DNA of 64,000 nt from a virus. Shown piece after piece: positions 60,934 to 64,000 of this stretch. Made by a program: the position numbers and the translations under genes. Position 1 is the stretch's first letter, and the number at the start of each line of letters is the position of its first letter. The notes beneath the pieces were generated by a model. It was given only the letters and a program-made list of their open reading frames with translations, was not told the origin of the DNA and searched no databases. The stretch spans positions 23,970 through 87,969 of IMG/VR virus record IMGVR_UViG_3300042557_001040; one strand, written 5' to 3'.

Positions 60934-62280
60934 TTATAAGGGAACAGTGGTTGTTGTGGTTGTTGTAATTGTTGAACAAACCTTATATGTAATTGTCACT
61001 TCACCTGTTGCTGTAATCTCACAGCATCCTACACTTGTATAAGGAACTTCTTTGTTAAGACACTTAACACAATTTGTGCTACCATCCGTCACACAGATAT
61101 TAGATTCTATAGTGAGAGGGAGAGAGGGATCAATTGGGCTAGCTCCAAGATTAATTTCATAACCAGCATTAAAATAATCAGGATCCATTAGAATTCCTGT
61201 ATTCAATGTTTGAGAACGAAGTTGGATGTATACGGTAGCTATATGCCCTTCACTATCTGTAATTGTAAGCTTATTTCCTTGGTAACCATATGGTTGTGCA
61301 GGATTTACTGTTTGATCACAATCATACCATGTACCAGGAAGAAGAGTTTTAGGATTGAAGAAAAGAAGAAGAACGAGTTCTCCATCTTCATTTGTAGAAC
61401 GCTTAACATCAAAATCAACAATAATATCATCACAACTAACCTTGCAACAAGTGTCTTGAATAAGTTTTACAGCAGTTCTAATATCGCAAACAGTTATCCA
61501 AAGATTCTGCAAACTCTCAGCCAGATTGGTAGGACTCATCACCCATGTAGGATATTGACTAGGCATCAATAAACCACTAACCAAAGAAGGTGAACTGCTC
61601 AAGTTTTGGCACTGATTTCCTCTCACTTTAGTGATGTCTGAAACTGTACCAACGGCATCACTTAATTGACAAAATTGATTCTCTAGCTCATCCACTACAA
61701 GATTAATAGCGGTTGGTATAGAGGGCAATACACAATTTGGAGTGACAGTGGGGATTGTAGCAGCAGGTGTACTAATCAAAGTGTTTACCTGTTGTTGTAA
61801 AACTGTAATTTGACTAGTATGTGTAGCTACTGTACTTGCAATAGAACAAAGCTTTATACCAATTTGATATACATATTCACTTACTGGAAGCTTTGTTAAA
61901 GGAACACCAAAAGGATTAAGAATGTTAAAACAACTAGCTAAAACCACCTCAATTTCTGCACCAACACTTGTATCTATAGCAGCAACAATATCACTTAAAC
62001 AACAAACCTTATTAATAACAAGATTTAGAATATTAGTTAAAGTTTTTTGGGGTTCAGGAGTAGTTTGGCATATATCCAAAAGACATGTAAGATCAACATC
62101 TGTAAAACCAAAACTGTCTTTAATATCACAAAGTTCTTCTGCTATTTTATATATAACATCTGATACAGTATCTCCTGTACACAGCCCTATACAAGGGAGG
62201 TCTTGTCCTTGCCACATCACACAATTAGATGATGTAGGGGTACAGTTTTCTTTATTTAAGTTGGACTTAATAGGAGTCAT
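60934..62280 (-). CDS. Cys-rich fibre/adhesin with helical core and poly-Thr tail
   Basis: A 448-residue protein. Residues ~15-55 (CVMWQGQDLPCIGLCTGDTVSDVIYKI) repeat the head domain seen in the 1,286- and 539-aa adhesins. Residues 60-260 are helical with heptad-like spacing (IASTVATHTSQITVLQQQVNTLI) and may trimerise as a fibre shaft. The rest is beta-rich with Cys residues (NCVKCLNKEVPYTSVGCCEIT). It ends ITTTTTTTVPL directly before the stop. A trimeric fibre or adaptor that holds adhesins is likely; the gene lies first in the adhesin row after the membrane genes. Confidence 0.6.
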   Translation of the reverse strand: MTPIKSNLNKENCTPTSSNCVMWQGQDLPCIGLCTGDTVSDVIYKIAEELCDIKDSFGFTDVDLTCLLDICQTTPEPQKTLTNILNLVINKVCCLSDIVAAIDTSVGAEIEVVLASCFNILNPFGVPLTKLPVSEYVYQIGIKLCSIASTVATHTSQITVLQQQVNTLISTPAATIPTVTPNCVLPSIPTAINLVVDELENQFCQLSDAVGTVSDITKVRGNQCQNLSSSPSLVSGLLMPSQYPTWVMSPTNLAESLQNLWITVCDIRTAVKLIQDTCCKVSCDDIIVDFDVKRSTNEDGELVLLLFFNPKTLLPGTWYDCDQTVNPAQPYGYQGNKLTITDSEGHIATVYIQLRSQTLNTGILMDPDYFNAGYEINLGASPIDPSLPLTIESNICVTDGSTNCVKCLNKEVPYTSVGCCEITATGEVTITYKVCSTITTTTTTTVPL

Positions 62281-62376
62281 ACTCTTACATATTAAAATGT
62301 TTCTTCATATTATTTTTTGCTTCTTTACCCTAGAGCCACAATATAATATACTGAATTTATAAAAGACTACCAAAAA

Positions 62377-62658
62377 TTAATAGCCTATATACACCCCTCT
62401 AGCTGCCTGTTCTTTAGTGGTGTTAGCAGATATTTCTGAGGGTCTCACTATAAGAGTGAGAATAAAGAACAGGATGCACAGCCCCATCACTAAGATTCTC
62501 TTTCCAGCACCCCATCCTGTACCATCATTAAGCACTGTTCTAATCACTACAAAACCAGCAATTAACACTAAAAACCCAATTACTAGCCAAACTACATAAC
62601 TTGTAGTAGTGAGGCAATAAAGAAAAGCTTCCCAGGTGGATATGTATTCTTGTCCCAT
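62377..62658 (-). CDS. Small two-helix membrane protein (holin candidate)
   Basis: A 93-residue protein with two transmembrane helices (SYVVWLVIGFLVLIAGFVVI and ILVMGLCILFFILTLIV) and a short Lys/Arg loop between them (GAGKR). The stop lies 96 nt before the next gene. Its ATG overlaps the stop of the upstream membrane gene (TAATG). Size and topology suit a phage holin or a small membrane effector; there is no enzymatic motif. Confidence 0.5.
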   Translation of the reverse strand: MGQEYISTWEAFLYCLTTTSYVVWLVIGFLVLIAGFVVIRTVLNDGTGWGAGKRILVMGLCILFFILTLIVRPSEISANTTKEQAARGVYIGY

Positions 62659-63077
62659 TATAAAAAGATTTTAAGGATTATAGATAAGATTAAAAGACCA
62701 AACATTAAATACCACTTTGTACTCCCTAACTTCTTGTCTATCATTCCTGTAGTTCCATTATAAAAAACAGGCATTTGTAAAGCAATTACATTAATTCCTA
62801 TTTCAAATAGAAGGATGTTAATAGAACCTGCCAGTAGATAATCCTTCCAGTCTGATTGAAAAAATTGAACAAGAAAACAAGACACAAAAAATAAAACCCT
62901 CATAGAAGCACCATATTTCTTCCATTCATAAGTTTTCCTATCTACAGCATGCTTAAATTGATACTTACTATAAAAAATAAAAAGAAGCGTAAATATTATA
63001 GATGTTATGTATATCACGGTTAGTATTAATATATTATGAGGTTTGTAACGTTGCACCAAACTGCCTAATGACATCAT
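62658..63077 (-). CDS. Membrane protein with several helices (holin-like candidate)
   Basis: A 139-residue protein with about four predicted transmembrane helices: ILILTVIYITSIIFTLLFIF, MRVLFFVSCFLVQFF, LAGSINILLFEIGINVIAL and WYLMFGLLILSIILKIFL. Basic residues lie between helices 1 and 2 (KHAVDRKTYEWKKYG). Two ATG codons at 63077 and 63074 could both serve. It overlaps the 150-aa gene by 44 nt and the small membrane gene by one base. Together the two membrane proteins form a lysis-type pair, which is inference from topology. Confidence 0.5.
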   Translation of the reverse strand: MMSLGSLVQRYKPHNILILTVIYITSIIFTLLFIFYSKYQFKHAVDRKTYEWKKYGASMRVLFFVSCFLVQFFQSDWKDYLLAGSINILLFEIGINVIALQMPVFYNGTTGMIDKKLGSTKWYLMFGLLILSIILKIFL

Positions 63078-63486
63078 GTATCTTTATAGATACATTTTCT
63101 CCAATATTGTTAAAGAAATCATATTGCCCTATCCAGGGAATAGTACTTGGTGTAACTATCTCCTCTCCTGTTATGGGGTCAATTGTAATTGTTGGTTGAA
63201 TGTCCTCTTTGTTAATAGGAACACCTGTAACGGGATTGACAGGAACTTCATTTGTTGCTATCTGTTCTCTTGTATAATTTGGAATAATTAATGAAAGACT
63301 ATCTCCATAAGAACCGTCTGAGTTCTTTGAGTAGTGAATAATTGTCCAAGAAATGCTCACCTGTTTTGAGTTCATGTTATAGATGAGGGTGAACAATTTT
63401 GCCTTACGCTTTATTACAGTGGTGTCTATAACAATGTCAGGAATATCGAGAATGATGTCTACAGGATTTGTTGTGAGTTGTGGCAT
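63034..63486 (-). CDS. Fibre-region beta protein, unknown function
   Basis: A 150-residue protein from ATG 63486; the frame is open to 63525, but this start follows directly after the upstream stop. It is beta-rich (NPVDIILDIPDIVIDTTVIKR, KQVSISWTIIHYS) with a motif PVNPVTGVPINKED..PTITIDPITGEEIV that reads like a repeat of the type found in Bacteroidota phage fibre proteins. No signal peptide. Probably a small fibre or baseplate component. Confidence 0.55.
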   Translation of the reverse strand: MPQLTTNPVDIILDIPDIVIDTTVIKRKAKLFTLIYNMNSKQVSISWTIIHYSKNSDGSYGDSLSLIIPNYTREQIATNEVPVNPVTGVPINKEDIQPTITIDPITGEEIVTPSTIPWIGQYDFFNNIGENVSIKIHDVIRQFGATLQTS

Positions 63487-63487
63487 T

Positions 63488-64000
63488 TTAGTATAAATAA
63501 AGTGACAAATAAAATTGACTTGCATTCCATGTGCTCATTGCTTGTGTTGATGGTGGTGCAATAATTCCGCCTGTTATTCCTCCAAAAATTTTTCTTGAAT
63601 TCGATAAAATAGTAAATGTTCCAATCATTCCTGAAATTGATGGCAATATTCCCAAAGATGGAGCGGTTCCACTTGAACTATTATATAAGGCCATTAAATA
63701 ATATACACCAGGTTGCAATATTTGAGTACCTCCTGCAAATGCCCTTTGATTCCATGTAGTTGTTGCTGCTTTCCATATATTCCCATCGTTTGTTGTTGAA
63801 TCAACCAACGTAACTGTACCTGATGATTCACTATACAAAGCAATCCCATTATAATTTGTCGCAGTATAAACGCCTTGATTTGCTTGAAACCATGTTGCAC
63901 CTGTTATTGTAATTTCCTTATTTACATAAATTGCATTGAAATAACTTCTACCTGAAAGCATAGCGCCTCCAGTTGATGGCAATAAAGGAACACCAATCGG
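63488..64000 (-). CDS. C-terminal part of a tail fibre protein (partial)
   Basis: An open frame that runs off the right edge of the window; about 170 residues are seen (beginning PIGVPLLPSTGG), and the true start is outside. An internal TTG is not a credible start. The sequence is rich in Gly, Ser, Thr and aromatic residues with repeated beta-strand patterns (ITITGATWFQANQGVYTAT, YYLMALYNSSSGTAPSL), as in the distal parts of tail fibres. It is the first gene seen in the fibre/adhesin cluster. Confidence 0.6.
   Translation of the reverse strand, partial: PIGVPLLPSTGGAMLSGRSYFNAIYVNKEITITGATWFQANQGVYTATNYNGIALYSESSGTVTLVDSTTNDGNIWKAATTTWNQRAFAGGTQILQPGVYYLMALYNSSSGTAPSLGILPSISGMIGTFTILSNSRKIFGGITGGIIAPPSTQAMSTWNASQFYLSLYLY

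Noticed and set aside
1-64000. tRNA genes, integrase, reverse transcriptase or diversity-generating repeats
   Set aside because: No cloverleaf candidates were noticed in the short intergenic gaps and no such protein motifs were found; I cannot run a dedicated search.

Overview
The window looks like part of a tailed double-stranded DNA phage of the crAss-like group (order Crassvirales) that infects a member of the Bacteroidota. I infer this from the overall design and from several proteins. (i) A short rightward block of replication and nucleotide-metabolism genes meets a long leftward block at a convergent bidirectional terminator near 10.0 kb. (ii) A 5,129-residue protein carries the D-F-D-I-D catalytic motif of the crAss-like single-chain RNA polymerases. 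(iii) Very long virion 'cargo' proteins lie directly upstream of it. (iv) A 1,559-residue protein resembles the crAss-like tail 'muzzle/stabilisation' protein. (v) Gene starts have A-rich leaders instead of strong Shine-Dalgarno sites, as in Bacteroidota. The DNA is clearly AT-rich. Capsid, portal and terminase genes are not in the window. I saw no tRNA, CRISPR array, integrase or reverse transcriptase.

Region 1 (1-10,010, + strand) is a compact operon-like block, divided by four hairpin-plus-T-run terminators. It holds the tail of an upstream gene, an SSB-like acidic-tailed protein, a DnaG-type primase, an HNH nuclease, four tiny overlapping ORFs, a RecB/RecE-like PD-(D/E)XK nuclease, two unknown proteins, a family B DNA polymerase ending in a beta-clamp-type motif, a DUF932-like protein, a dNMP kinase, a radical SAM protein resembling spore photoproduct lyase, and a MazG pyrophosphohydrolase with an extra Cys-rich N-terminus.

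Region 2 (10,021-33,087, - strand) is the giant transcription/cargo module: a 1,522-aa protein with a PD-(D/E)XK domain, the 5,129-aa RNA polymerase protein that also has an HExxH protease-like site, and a 1,026-aa cargo protein. Region 3 (33,140-42,130) encodes three more probable ejected proteins (1,333, 581 and 1,046 aa). They share short LPKxQ and x-G-G motifs, and two of them contain lysozyme/transglycosylase-like segments. Region 4 (42,127-50,587) holds the muzzle-like protein, a small HExxH protein, three connector/ring-type proteins and a metallophosphoesterase. A recurrent 18-nt element sits at the 3' ends of three genes in regions 3 and 4.

Region 5 (50,641-64,000) is the host-interaction module. 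Two glycosyltransferase genes sit directly downstream of a set of cysteine-rich, Thr/Ser-linker adhesin or fibre genes. Above these are two small membrane proteins (holin candidates) and the end of another fibre gene. Transcription of the left-pointing block would read: fibres, adhesins, glycosyltransferases, [terminator and possible promoter], phosphoesterase, connector, muzzle, cargo, RNA polymerase.

The most interesting possibilities are: the giant polymerase polyprotein with an embedded protease-like site and a repeated short motif; mucin-like adhesins next to their own glycosyltransferases; evidence that adhesin modules have been shuffled and that one fibre gene is split by a frameshift; and the short motif network shared by the ejected proteins.
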